Of a stretch of DNA of 44,758 bases, positions 1 through 8,667 are shown piece after piece. The DNA lies in NCBI GenBank assembly GCA_045538175.1, contig JAZSQZ010000083.1, positions 1 to 44,758 on the forward strand. The letters are read 5' to 3'. Source of the stretch: JAZSQZ01 sp045538175. GTDB lineage: Bacteria > Bacillota > Clostridia > Christensenellales > UBA1242. Every line of letters starts with the position of its first letter. The first letter of the stretch is position 1. Position numbers and translations under genes: made by a program. Below the pieces are notes generated by a model, which saw only the letters and a list, made by a program, of their open reading frames with translations, had not been told where the DNA came from and did no database searches.

Positions 1-1064
1 ATTTTTTGTGAAGTAACTTTCTTTGGAGAAACAACTGTATGAAGTGAAATTTCTTTTGACATATCACAGAAAATATCGTTGTTAACTTTAGGGATAACAG
101 TTTCAACTTCTCTGCTTCTTGCAAGAAGAGAAATCATAATATTTTGCTCGTCAATACCAGTTAGAGCAACACAAGCATCAACATCTTTTAAGCCTTCTTC
201 TTCCAAAACTGCCTTATCTGTACCGTCGCCGCAAACAACTGAAACTTTATTGAGCATAGAAACAAGTTTAAGGCATTTTTCCTTGTCTTTTTCAATAATC
301 TTTACGCTTAAACCTTGGTTTGAAAGTTTCTTTGCAAGATAGTAACTAGTTAAGCCACCACCAACAATCATAACAGATTTTACTTTTGATGAGATAACAC
401 CAACTTTCTTTAAAAAAGTGTTAACATCTGCAAGTTTACCGATAACAGAAACCTTATCGCCAACCTCAAATAAAAATGAGCCCCTTGGAATATAGACATC
501 TTCGCCTCTTACAACTGTGCCAAAAATTACATTTGATTTGAGTTTTTCAACAACATCTTGTGCTGTTTTTCCAACCAACTTGTTATCTTCTTCAACAACG
601 AATTCAACACAATCAACCCTATCACGAGCAAAGGTTTCGACTTTGGTTGCAAGTGGAAAGCGAAGAAGACGAGTGATTTCTTTTGCACATTCTTCTTCAG
701 GATTTATCATACAGTTGATATTAAGTTTGCCGTGGACATCTTCGAATTGTTCAGCATATTCAGGCTCTCTAATTCTTGCAACTGTATATTTTGTGCCAAG
801 TGTTTTTGCAACAAGGCAAGAAAGAATGTTTATTTCGTCTTTCTTTGTACAAGCAATAATTACATCTGCGTTTGCTGCACCTGCTTCTTTTAATATATTA
901 TATGTGGCGCCATTTCCACACAAACCTTGTACGTCATGTGTGTCGACAACCTTTGAAACAACTTCACTTCGTGTATCAACACAAGTTAAGTTGTGCCCTT
1001 CTTGGCTTAAGTATTTAGTAAGGGTTATACCTGTTTTTCCTAAACCAACAATAATGATATTCAT
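1..1064 (-). CDS. trkA: TrkA, K+ uptake NAD-binding regulatory protein (3' end cut off)
   Basis: Peripheral cytoplasmic regulator of Trk/Ktr K+ uptake; two tandem RCK (Rossmann NAD-binding) units gate the membrane partner. The first 354 codons are present and stay open to the left edge. The protein begins MNIIIVGLGKTGITL, giving a GxGxxG nucleotide-binding motif, and a second Rossmann start (VMIVGGG) lies near residue 235. The last visible residues (LHTVVSPKKVTSQ) match the second RCK_N/RCK_C junction of TrkA. The family is about 450 residues, so roughly 100 C-terminal residues are missing. The start is the ATG at 1062-1064 with AGGAG 9 bases upstream. The membrane subunit TrkH is not in the window and probably follows to the left. 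High confidence in the family. Confidence 0.93.
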   Translation of the reverse strand, partial: MNIIIVGLGKTGITLTKYLSQEGHNLTCVDTRSEVVSKVVDTHDVQGLCGNGATYNILKEAGAANADVIIACTKKDEINILSCLVAKTLGTKYTVARIREPEYAEQFEDVHGKLNINCMINPEEECAKEITRLLRFPLATKVETFARDRVDCVEFVVEEDNKLVGKTAQDVVEKLKSNVIFGTVVRGEDVYIPRGSFLFEVGDKVSVIGKLADVNTFLKKVGVISSKVKSVMIVGGGLTSYYLAKKLSNQGLSVKIIEKDKEKCLKLVSMLNKVSVVCGDGTDKAVLEEEGLKDVDACVALTGIDEQNIMISLLARSREVETVIPKVNNDIFCDMSKEISLHTVVSPKKVTSQK

Positions 1065-1099
1065 AAATTAAACTCCTTGTTGTTATAAAAACAATACAA

Positions 1100-1128
1100 T
1101 TGTACCCCAAAACAAAATATATTGCAAG
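1100..1128 (-). promoter_or_regulatory. Putative trkA promoter
   Basis: On the minus strand, TTGCAA (1123-1128) and TACAAT (1100-1105) are separated by 17 bases, about 36 bases upstream of the trkA start. Judged by eye against sigma-A consensus. Confidence 0.5.
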
Positions 1129-1181
1129 TAAACCACCCCAAACTCCCTTTTTGTTAAATTTTTAAAAGGCATAATAATGAT

Positions 1182-1279
1182 TTGCTTTTTTAAAAACTTG
1201 TGCTATAATATATTGCAACAACCGAAAATAAAATTTTTGAAATAATTTGTTGTTGCTGGCTTTATTGGTCAGTTTTTTT
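1182..1279 (+). promoter_or_regulatory. Promoter and structured leader of the FAD dehydrogenase gene
   Basis: An extended -10 (TGC-TATAAT, 1201-1209) with a weak -35 (TTGCTT, 1182-1187) predicts a start near 1216 and a leader of about 110 bases. In the leader, GCAACAAC (1215-1222) can pair perfectly with GTTGTTGC (1249-1256). The next segment CTGGC (1256-1260) can pair with GTCAG (1268-1272) directly before seven T residues (1273-1279), a weak terminator-like hairpin. The two helices share base 1256. Attenuation is an inference. Confidence 0.35.
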
Positions 1280-1324
1280 ATTGTGAAAAATTGGCTTAAA
1301 AATATATTTTACGGGGTGTTAAAA

Positions 1325-2776
1325 ATGAAAAAGTATGACTTAATTGTTGTAGGCATGGGACCAGGTGGAGTTTTTTGTGCATACGAACTTATCCAAAAAA
1401 ACAAGCACAAAAACATCTTACTTATCGAGCAAGGTAGAAGGATTGAAAACAGGAATTGTCCTATTGAAAAAACAGGCAAATGTATGAAATGCAAACCTTT
1501 CTGCTCAATAACATCTGGTTTTTCAGGCGCTGGGGCTTTTAGTGATGGCAAGGTCAACTCTTATCACTTGGCAACAGGCGTACCGGACAATCTTTATATG
1601 GGTGGAAACGATGGACCATCTTTTAGAAACGCTTTGTCCGTTGACGAAATTAAGGACTTGTTTCAATACACTGATGATATATACCTAAAATTTGGTGGTT
1701 GTCCAGAACTTACAGGTCTTAACTACAAAACCGAAATCGAGCAAATGCAAACAAGAGCAAAGAAGGAAAACTTAGATCTTATCTATTTCCCTATTCGCCA
1801 CCTTGGAACAGAAAAAGCACATCTTCTCTACACAAAACTTCAAAACTACTTAGAGGAAAATGGTGTTGAAATGCTTTTTGACACAACTGTTTCAGACCTT
1901 ATTATCGAAAACAACGAAGTAAAGGGCGTAAAAACAGTTTCTTCTTTTACAAAAGGCGAAGAAAAAGAGTATTATGCTGACAATGTTTGCTTGGCTGTTG
2001 GAAGAAAAGGTGCTGATTGGCTTTCTCAAATGTGCGTAAAATACAACATTGAAAACTCTTCTGGTGCTGTTGATATTGGCGTTAGATACGAACTTCCTGA
2101 CGAAGTTATGAAAGATGTTAACAAATACTTCTACGAAGCTAAGTTTATAGGTCACCCTAATCCTTTCTGCGATAAGGTAAGGGCTTTCTGTCAAAACCCA
2201 AGTGGTTTTGTTGCAACAGAAGTTTACGACAACAACTTAACTTTGGTTAACGGACATAGTTATAAAGACAAAAAATCAACAAATACAAACCTTGCAATTT
2301 TGGTTTCTCACAAGTTTAAATATCCATTTGATAAACCTATTCAATATGGTATCAACGTTGCTGAAAACCTAAATCAATTAGGTAACGGAAACATAATTGT
2401 ACAACGTCTTGGCGACATTTATCGTGGTAAAAGGACTTGGGATTATGAACTTAAAAACAACAAGGTAGAACCAACCCTTAAAACTGCAGTTGCTGGAGAT
2501 ATCACATTTGCCCTAGGATATAGAACAATGACTGATATCTTACAATTCATAAGAAGCGTTGATAAAGTTGTTGAAGGTTTTGGAAACCCTGAAAACTTGT
2601 TATATGGACCAGAAATCAAATTCTATAGCAACGAAATTGTTTTAGATAAGGAATTCCAAACAAGTATTAAAAACCTTTATGCAATCGGCGACGGACCTGG
2701 ACAAACAACCGGACTTATTATGTCTAGTGCAGCAGGCGTACAACTTGCAAGATTTTTAGATAAGAAAATTAAATAA
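1325..2776 (+). CDS. FAD-dependent dehydrogenase (COG2509 type)
   Basis: Flavoprotein oxidoreductase of the uncharacterised COG2509 group; reaction and substrate unknown. An N-terminal Rossmann FAD-binding motif (VVGMGPGG, about residues 8-15) is followed by a cysteine cluster (C45, C53, C56, C60) and the family signature GFSGAGAFSDGK (about 65-76). The C-terminus carries the second FAD contact (LYAIGDGPGQTTG...SSAAGVQLA). Length is 483 residues, usual for the family. I chose ATG 1325 because GGGGTG lies just upstream and the Rossmann strand begins there; an in-frame ATG at 1247 would add 26 hydrophobic residues and falls inside the leader hairpin. Monocistronic, ending at a terminator. The clustered cysteines could bind a metal or Fe-S centre (inference). 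Confidence 0.85.
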   Translation: MKKYDLIVVGMGPGGVFCAYELIQKNKHKNILLIEQGRRIENRNCPIEKTGKCMKCKPFCSITSGFSGAGAFSDGKVNSYHLATGVPDNLYMGGNDGPSFRNALSVDEIKDLFQYTDDIYLKFGGCPELTGLNYKTEIEQMQTRAKKENLDLIYFPIRHLGTEKAHLLYTKLQNYLEENGVEMLFDTTVSDLIIENNEVKGVKTVSSFTKGEEKEYYADNVCLAVGRKGADWLSQMCVKYNIENSSGAVDIGVRYELPDEVMKDVNKYFYEAKFIGHPNPFCDKVRAFCQNPSGFVATEVYDNNLTLVNGHSYKDKKSTNTNLAILVSHKFKYPFDKPIQYGINVAENLNQLGNGNIIVQRLGDIYRGKRTWDYELKNNKVEPTLKTAVAGDITFALGYRTMTDILQFIRSVDKVVEGFGNPENLLYGPEIKFYSNEIVLDKEFQTSIKNLYAIGDGPGQTTGLIMSSAAGVQLARFLDKKIK

Positions 2777-2778
2777 TT

Positions 2779-2807
2779 AAAAAGCAAGAGTAATCTTGCT
2801 TTTTTTG
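2779..2807 (+). terminator. Intrinsic terminator after the FAD dehydrogenase gene
   Basis: AAAAAGCAAGA / TCTTGCTTTTT stem with loop GTAA, then a T run. Confidence 0.85.
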
Positions 2808-2877
2808 TTTATGCGTTTGCTATCCCTTTAAAATTTTGGTAATATATATACATCTTAAAAATAAAGGGAGAAAACTA

Positions 2878-4812
2878 ATGAAAAAATTTTTAAGCATTTT
2901 TGTAGCAATAATCATTGCTATACCTATGTTTCTCTTAGTTGGTTGTTTTGGCGATGACCATACACACAACTTTGCAGCAACTTGGAGTTATGACGCAACT
3001 CACCACTGGTATGCTTGCAAGGGTGAAGATTGCGAAGAAACAAAAGACAAAGCAGAACACACTTTTGATGCCGACACTTGCACAGTTTGCGGTTACGAAA
3101 AGGACGTTCCTGTTGTTTCAACAACATACAATTTTTCAAAACCTACCACTGACAATCTTGCTGGCTCATTAAAACAACTTTATTCAGTATTCGATGAAGA
3201 CTTGGCACCAGGTAATGATATGGAAGTTGAAATAAATTCTGACAACACTTTTGTTTTAACATTATACAATGATTCATACTTAGAATATGTTAAATACGAA
3301 ACAGTTGTATCAGGAACATTCAACAACAATGGAACATTTGAAATTGAATCAGCAATTGAAAAGAGATTTGTTTTTGACAAAAATGTTTATTCAAGAGAAG
3401 TTGAACCACACATTTTAAAACAAGAAATGAGTTCTATTAGATTTGGCTTTGTTAACGACAACAACTATTTTGTCCTTCAAAGCATAGGATATAATTATGT
3501 TTTTGTAAAAGAAGGTTATACACCTGTTGCTGGAGAAACAATTGTTGCAAACTTCCCACTTCGTGCTGGACAATTTATTCAATCAGATTATACTGACTGC
3601 ACAGGCATTCCAAACACCTTTGGTTTAATGACACTTAATCCATATATGACAGCTATTGGTTCATATATCATCGTAAACGAAGAAGGAAAACTTACACACG
3701 CACCTGTTGTTGAGGGCGAATTTATTTCTTTTGATGGACTTGAATTTGTTGAAGATGCTACTTTAGGCGATGAGGATAATGCTTTTGTTGCAAAAGAATA
3801 TAAAGACCTAAATCTTCGTCTTGATCTTAATGAAACAAAAACAGAAAGCAAAGACGATGACACACTTATTCCTTTTGTTTCATTTAATGTTATAAATGCT
3901 TCTGCTGAGTGTAGTTTCCACTCAGACACAAGTCCTGCTTATCCTTCATACGTTGATGTTTTGGATACAGCAGAAACATTCCTTGATAGAGAAACTTTCT
4001 ATTACACAGTTCGTGGCGGGGCAACAAAGTATACTATTACACCAGAAATGTTAGAAATCAATCTTAACTATGATGCTGGAAACTTTGCAAAACTTACTTT
4101 CTCTTTACCTGACCCAGCAAATCCTTCAAAAATCTTTTTAAACGAATTTGTTGTTCCTATCATTGACATAAGTAAAGTAAGTTGTGATATTTATATTTAT
4201 CCTATTGTTGATGATTCTGCAAACATAATGTATGTAGAAAAAGGCACAAACATTGAAACTGCTTTAAGTGCTTGCTCTTTTGATTTTATATATGCAGATG
4301 GCGATTTTGAGTTTGGAGATTACGAAGACCTTGTTGCTAGCGGAAAACTTACACACACAGAAATAAACACATCAAACATTGGTGCACAAGTATTAACATT
4401 TACCTACTTAGACAAAAATGGCAACAACTCAGTTTTAGACGTATTAGTTTTTGTTGTTGACCCAGAAGATGACCCTGTTGTTTATCAATACTACCCTATC
4501 GTTATTACGTTAGATGCAGACGATCCTGAACTCGCAACTCCTGCATTAGCCGCAGAATACTTTAACAATTTAGAAATTAGCGTATCTGGTTATAGTATAT
4601 GTGGCGAAGAAGTTTATGACGTAATCGTTATAGATTTTAATGACCTTATGGGCATCACAGAATTTACAGCAGAATATCTAGAAAACAATCTTGAAGAAAT
4701 GATTTCAAGCGAGTATGAAGCAAGACTTCGTGTTGATATGACAAATAACCCTTATACAAACTTTACCTACAACCAAACAGTTTCAATTTCATTTTTGGTT
4801 TTAGGCGGCTAG
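2878..4812 (+). CDS. Large surface lipoprotein with N-terminal His/Cys module
   Basis: Function unknown. The 644-residue product begins with a lysine-rich N-region, a hydrophobic core and a lipobox (LLVGC, lipidated Cys23), so it is expected on the outer face of the membrane. Residues about 28-77 form a His/Cys-rich module (HTHNFAATW...HHWYAC...C...H.F....C.VCGY) of a type common in gut clostridial surface proteins and suggestive of metal binding. The remaining ~565 residues are acidic and rich in D, N, T and Y, with repeated beta-like segments and no catalytic motif I recognise. Start ATG 2878 has AAAGGGAG upstream; an earlier in-frame start at 2836 would spoil the signal peptide. Flanked by terminators, so probably transcribed alone. 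Confidence 0.8.
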   Translation: MKKFLSIFVAIIIAIPMFLLVGCFGDDHTHNFAATWSYDATHHWYACKGEDCEETKDKAEHTFDADTCTVCGYEKDVPVVSTTYNFSKPTTDNLAGSLKQLYSVFDEDLAPGNDMEVEINSDNTFVLTLYNDSYLEYVKYETVVSGTFNNNGTFEIESAIEKRFVFDKNVYSREVEPHILKQEMSSIRFGFVNDNNYFVLQSIGYNYVFVKEGYTPVAGETIVANFPLRAGQFIQSDYTDCTGIPNTFGLMTLNPYMTAIGSYIIVNEEGKLTHAPVVEGEFISFDGLEFVEDATLGDEDNAFVAKEYKDLNLRLDLNETKTESKDDDTLIPFVSFNVINASAECSFHSDTSPAYPSYVDVLDTAETFLDRETFYYTVRGGATKYTITPEMLEINLNYDAGNFAKLTFSLPDPANPSKIFLNEFVVPIIDISKVSCDIYIYPIVDDSANIMYVEKGTNIETALSACSFDFIYADGDFEFGDYEDLVASGKLTHTEINTSNIGAQVLTFTYLDKNGNNSVLDVLVFVVDPEDDPVVYQYYPIVITLDADDPELATPALAAEYFNNLEISVSGYSICGEEVYDVIVIDFNDLMGITEFTAEYLENNLEEMISSEYEARLRVDMTNNPYTNFTYNQTVSISFLVLGG

Positions 4813-4824
4813 TAATAAATTATT

Positions 4825-4857
4825 AAAGAGATAGTTTTTTGACTATCTCTTTTTTTG
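4825..4857 (+). terminator. Intrinsic terminator after the lipoprotein gene
   Basis: AAAGAGATAG (4825-4834) pairs with CTATCTCTTT (4843-4852), followed by T residues. Confidence 0.88.
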
Positions 4858-4910
4858 TTTAGTTTGACGATATTTTTATTAAGTTTTTCTTAGGAAAATT
4901 TTTATTATTT

Positions 4911-4919
4911 TGTTATAAT
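4911..4919 (+). promoter_or_regulatory. Extended -10 promoter of pgi-tsaC
   Basis: TG-T-TATAAT ends 31 bases before the pgi ATG. No convincing -35 is seen, which is usual for extended -10 promoters. Confidence 0.5.
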
Positions 4920-4950
4920 ACACTTAATATTATATTTAGGGAGATAAATT

Positions 4951-6321
4951 ATGATTAAATTAAATTATACAAACTGTATCAACCAAAAAGGTTTTGACGG
5001 TGGACTTAATCTTAAAAAAGTTTTGTCCTATTCTAAAAGAGAACAAGCAATCAAAACTGCAATTTTCAACAAAACAAAATCAAATATGTTGGGTTGGCTT
5101 GATTTACCAAATCAAACAACAAAAGGCCTAAAAGATATTAAAGATTTTGCAAAGAAAATCAACGAAAAATTTACTGACCTTGTTGTACTTGGAATAGGTG
5201 GCTCTGCACTTGGCTCAATTGCAGTGTTTAATGCACTTTGCTCATCAGTCCACAACCAAACAACAAACAAAAAAACTGCAAATGTACACGTTGTTGACAA
5301 TATTGACCCTACAACTTTTCAAGAACTTTTAGACAATTTAAAGCCTGAAACAACAATGTTTAACATTATCACAAAAAGTGGTTCAACTGTTGAAACAATG
5401 ACACAAATGAGCATTGTTGTAGAATTCTTAAAAAAGAAACTAAAAAACAAATACACAGAAAACCTTGTTATCACAACAGGATACAACAACGACCTTAAAA
5501 AATTTGCTGACGACAACAAAATAAAGACTTTTGAAGTACCAACCGATGTTGGTGGAAGATTTAGTGTTTTATCTCCTGTTGGTCTTCTTCCAATCGCTGT
5601 TATGGGTGTTGATTTAGCAAAACTCATTGAAGGCGCAAAAGAAATGCTTGAGCACTCAAAGAACGAACCTATTGAAAAGAATATTCCTATGCTTACAGCA
5701 GTTATAAACTACTTATTCACAATCGGTGACAAACCTGAAGTTGTTGTTATGCCATACTCACAAAAGTTAGGAAAAATGTCTGATTTTTACCTTCAACTTT
5801 TATCAGAAAGTTTAGGAAAGGCTGTACAACTTAACGGCAAGAAAAACAATGTTACCCTAACACCAATTCGTGCTGTAGGGGTTACCGATCAACACAGCCA
5901 AATTCAACTTTACGAAGAAGGCAAAAACAACAAGTTCTTCTGCTTTATCGCACAAGAAACTTTTGAAAAAGATATTAAAGTTCCAACCCACCCAATTGAA
6001 AAGTATGATAGCAATATGCCAAGAACTATGGGCGAACTTATTTCAACCGAACAAAGAGCAACAGCACTTGCACTTCGTCAAGCAAACAGACCAAGTTATG
6101 TTATAAAAGTTCCAAAAATGGACGCAAAAAATGTTGGTGCGCTTTTATTCTACTTTGAAATCACAACTGCATTTATGGGCGAACTTTGGAACGTTGACAC
6201 ATATAATCAACCAGGGGTCGAGCAAGGCAAGATTTATGCAAAGGCACTTCTTGGCAACCCAGATTATAAAGACATCAAAACCGAACTTAACCAAATCGAA
6301 AGTTTAAATTACGAAATCTAA
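4951..6321 (+). CDS. pgi: Glucose-6-phosphate isomerase
   Basis: Interconverts glucose-6-phosphate and fructose-6-phosphate (EC 5.3.1.9) in the cytoplasm; glycolysis and gluconeogenesis. The sequence shows the sugar-phosphate-binding SIS signature (LGIGGSALGSIAVFNAL, about residues 80-96), the phosphate loop SKSGSTVETM (near 141-150), the family block QLNGKKN...PIRAVGVTDQHSQ with the catalytic His, and a C-terminal LWNVDTYNQPGVEQGK segment carrying the catalytic Lys. Length (456) equals typical Firmicutes PGI. ATG 4951 has GGGAG upstream. It is followed after 16 bases by tsaC, so the two are probably co-transcribed. Confidence 0.96.
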   Translation: MIKLNYTNCINQKGFDGGLNLKKVLSYSKREQAIKTAIFNKTKSNMLGWLDLPNQTTKGLKDIKDFAKKINEKFTDLVVLGIGGSALGSIAVFNALCSSVHNQTTNKKTANVHVVDNIDPTTFQELLDNLKPETTMFNIITKSGSTVETMTQMSIVVEFLKKKLKNKYTENLVITTGYNNDLKKFADDNKIKTFEVPTDVGGRFSVLSPVGLLPIAVMGVDLAKLIEGAKEMLEHSKNEPIEKNIPMLTAVINYLFTIGDKPEVVVMPYSQKLGKMSDFYLQLLSESLGKAVQLNGKKNNVTLTPIRAVGVTDQHSQIQLYEEGKNNKFFCFIAQETFEKDIKVPTHPIEKYDSNMPRTMGELISTEQRATALALRQANRPSYVIKVPKMDAKNVGALLFYFEITTAFMGELWNVDTYNQPGVEQGKIYAKALLGNPDYKDIKTELNQIESLNYEI

Positions 6322-6337
6322 TTTTTAGGGGAAAGTT

Positions 6338-6970
6338 ATGCAACCAACCGATTTTTCAAAAATCACATTTTTATCTCTTGCAAAGGCAGCACGCCTTATA
6401 CAAAACGGAGAAATTATAGGATATCCAACAGACACAATTTATGGTCTTGGCACAAACCCTTTCAACCATATGGCTGTTGAAGAAATCTTTAGAATAAAAC
6501 AAAGAGAACCAGGTCAACAAATCATTTTGCTTGTTGATAAAAATTACGACTTATCTGTAATAGTCGAAGAAGTTAACTCTACAGCAAAAAAACTTATGCA
6601 AAATTTTTGGCCAGGTCCACTTACCCTTGTATTTAAAAATAAAGCAAGTTTTTCTCCACTTGTAACAGGAGAAAAAAATACCGTTGCACTTAGGGCTCCA
6701 AACAACCCAGCAACACTTAAACTTTTATCCCTTTGCAAAATTCCTATCACATCAACTTCTGCAAACAAATCAGGGGCTGAAAACCCAAAGAGCGCAAAAG
6801 ATGTTTACACCAACTTCCATAACGAAATCCCTATGATTTTAGACGACGGAGTTGTTACGGATTCGCTTGCATCGACTGTTATAGATGTAACAACTAGTGT
6901 ACCAAAAATCATAAGAGAAGGTGCAATTTCAAAAGAACAAATAACAAAGGTTTTGGGAATTTCATTTTAA
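6338..6970 (+). CDS. L-threonylcarbamoyladenylate synthase (TsaC/Sua5 family, short form)
   Basis: Makes threonylcarbamoyl-AMP from threonine, bicarbonate and ATP (EC 2.7.7.87), the first step of the t6A37 tRNA modification. The YrdC fold signature is clear: GEIIGYPTDTIYGLG near residues 28-42, then a KxR motif (IKQREPGQ), NFWPGPLT (near 89) and ITSTSAN (about 136-142). At 210 residues it is the short TsaC-like type and lacks the extra C-terminal Sua5 domain found in many Firmicutes YwlC proteins. ATG 6338 has GGGGA upstream and lies 16 bases after pgi. The other t6A genes (tsaB, tsaD, tsaE) are not in this window. Confidence 0.9.
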   Translation: MQPTDFSKITFLSLAKAARLIQNGEIIGYPTDTIYGLGTNPFNHMAVEEIFRIKQREPGQQIILLVDKNYDLSVIVEEVNSTAKKLMQNFWPGPLTLVFKNKASFSPLVTGEKNTVALRAPNNPATLKLLSLCKIPITSTSANKSGAENPKSAKDVYTNFHNEIPMILDDGVVTDSLASTVIDVTTSVPKIIREGAISKEQITKVLGISF

Positions 6971-6976
6971 CTAAAC

Positions 6977-7010
6977 AAAAAAAGAACACTTTTTTAGGTG
7001 TTCTTTTTTT
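6977..7010. terminator. Bidirectional terminator between tsaC-like gene and UPF0371 gene
   Basis: AAAGAACAC / GTGTTCTTT stem flanked by an A run on the left and a T run on the right, so it can serve both converging genes. Confidence 0.85.
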
Positions 7011-7011
7011 A

Positions 7012-8496
7012 TTAAAAATCAAATAATCTGTTGCTACTGAAAACCGGCTCACAAGTTGATAACACGCCAAGATTTCGCCAATTGTTTTCGTCGCTTTCTC
7101 TTAATATGCAAGTTGTATGTACGTCACAGCCTTTAAGTCTGTGTACTTGCTCTAAACATTTTTTTGCACGCTCGTCTGTTTTTTGATTTAAAGATAAAAT
7201 TGTTAAAACATCTTTCAAACTTAAAATTGCATTTTCCATATGTAAAACATTTTTCTTTAAACCCAACAACATTTCTAAAGTTTCTGCAGGAATCAAGTTT
7301 TCTGCGTCATCAATACCTGCCATATATTTAAGTGCGTTTAGGACACAACCTGCAGAAGATGTGAAAATATCTTGCTCTTTTGCAGTGATAATTTTACCGT
7401 CATCAAGAAGAATTGCTGTTGCGTGTCTACCTGTTTTTTCGCTCTTTTCGAGTGCTGCACCGACAACAACTCTATCTTCCTTTTTTATGCCCAAATCATT
7501 CATTAAAAGTTGAACTCTTTCAACAGTTTCGGCCTTTTCAAGACCTTTTTTGTATTCAACTTGATATCTATAAAATCTTCTAATAACTTCTTGTTTTGCT
7601 GCATCTTTGCATGCTTCGTCGTCACATATACCAAAACCTGCCATATTGACGCCCATATCGGTTGGAGAATTGTAAAAACCTTCTTCCCCTGTAATTTGGG
7701 TTAATATTCTGTTTAGAATTGGGAAAACTTCGATATCACGGTTATAATTGATTGCGATTTTTTCGCAAGCGTTATAGTAGTATGGGTCAATCATATTGAC
7801 ATCTTTAAGGTCAGCAGTTGCTGCTTCGTATGCTACGTTTACAGGGTGCTTTAATGGTAAGTTCCAAATAGGAAAAGTTTCAAACTTTGTATACCCTGCT
7901 TTTATGCCCTTTTTGTGCTCGTGATAAAGTTGTGAAAGGCAAGTTGCAAGTTTTCCTGACTTTGCCCCAGGTGCTGTGACAACAACGATTGGACGTGTTG
8001 TTGGGATATATGGGTTTGCACCATAACCTTCGTCGCTTACAATTGTTTCAACATCGGTTGGGTATCCTTTTGTGTATCCGTGGAAGTATACATTTTCGCC
8101 CTTGTTTTTTAACTTAGTTGCAAAATTTAGAACGGATTGTTGCCCCTTAAAAAGAGTGATTAAGATATTGTTAACCAAAAGACCAACATTTCTTAAACTG
8201 TCGATAAGGCGCAAAGCTTCCATATCGTATGTAAGGCCAGAATCGCCCCTTACACGGTTGCTTTCGATATCGTTTGCACTAACACAGAAAAGAATCTCAA
8301 CTTTGTCCTTAATCTTTTCTAACATTTTTATTTTAACATCAGGTGTAAGCCCTGGCAAAACACGGCTACCGTGGTGCTCGTCAAAAAGCTTTCCACCGAA
8401 CTCGATGTACAACTTATTATCAAATTGCTTAACTCTTTCTAATATTTTTTCTGATTGTAATTTAAGGTATTTTTCCTGATCAAAGCCAACTTTCAT
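7012..8496 (-). CDS. UPF0371 / DUF1846 family protein
   Basis: A 494-residue member of the conserved UPF0371 (DUF1846) family; its cellular role is not known to me. The N-terminus MKVGFDQEKYLKLQSEKI is the usual family start, and the segment VVVTAPGAKSGKLATCLSQ (about 170-190) is a glycine-rich nucleotide-binding-like loop. Other conserved blocks are GSRVLPGL and SPTDMGVNMAGF. Start ATG at 8494-8496 is preceded by GGGGG at 5 bases; an upstream in-frame start at 8550 would add 18 residues outside the family. Converges on tsaC with a shared terminator and diverges from the mscS gene. Confidence 0.85.
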   Translation of the reverse strand: MKVGFDQEKYLKLQSEKILERVKQFDNKLYIEFGGKLFDEHHGSRVLPGLTPDVKIKMLEKIKDKVEILFCVSANDIESNRVRGDSGLTYDMEALRLIDSLRNVGLLVNNILITLFKGQQSVLNFATKLKNKGENVYFHGYTKGYPTDVETIVSDEGYGANPYIPTTRPIVVVTAPGAKSGKLATCLSQLYHEHKKGIKAGYTKFETFPIWNLPLKHPVNVAYEAATADLKDVNMIDPYYYNACEKIAINYNRDIEVFPILNRILTQITGEEGFYNSPTDMGVNMAGFGICDDEACKDAAKQEVIRRFYRYQVEYKKGLEKAETVERVQLLMNDLGIKKEDRVVVGAALEKSEKTGRHATAILLDDGKIITAKEQDIFTSSAGCVLNALKYMAGIDDAENLIPAETLEMLLGLKKNVLHMENAILSLKDVLTILSLNQKTDERAKKCLEQVHRLKGCDVHTTCILRESDENNWRNLGVLSTCEPVFSSNRLFDF

Positions 8497-8613
8497 TTCG
8501 TCCCCCAATAATAGATTTAGAATACTTTTAAAGTCGCAAATTGTCAACAAAAGAATTGAAAATTTATCTTAAAAATTTTTTATTTGTTTATTATCGACAA
8601 TTTTCATAATTTA

Positions 8614-8642
8614 TTGACAAATACTCTTTTAAGTGTTATATT
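8614..8642 (+). promoter_or_regulatory. Promoter of the MscS-family gene
   Basis: Perfect -35 TTGACA (8614-8619), 17-base spacer, extended -10 TGT-TATATT (-10 at 8637-8642); start codon at 8668. Confidence 0.75.
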
Positions 8643-8667
8643 TTCAACGTATAAGGAGGTTTACCCT

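Noticed and set aside
517..1071. Plus-strand open frame of 184 codons at the left edge
   Set aside because: Antisense to trkA, whose minus-strand frame has a start, ribosome binding site and full RCK motifs.
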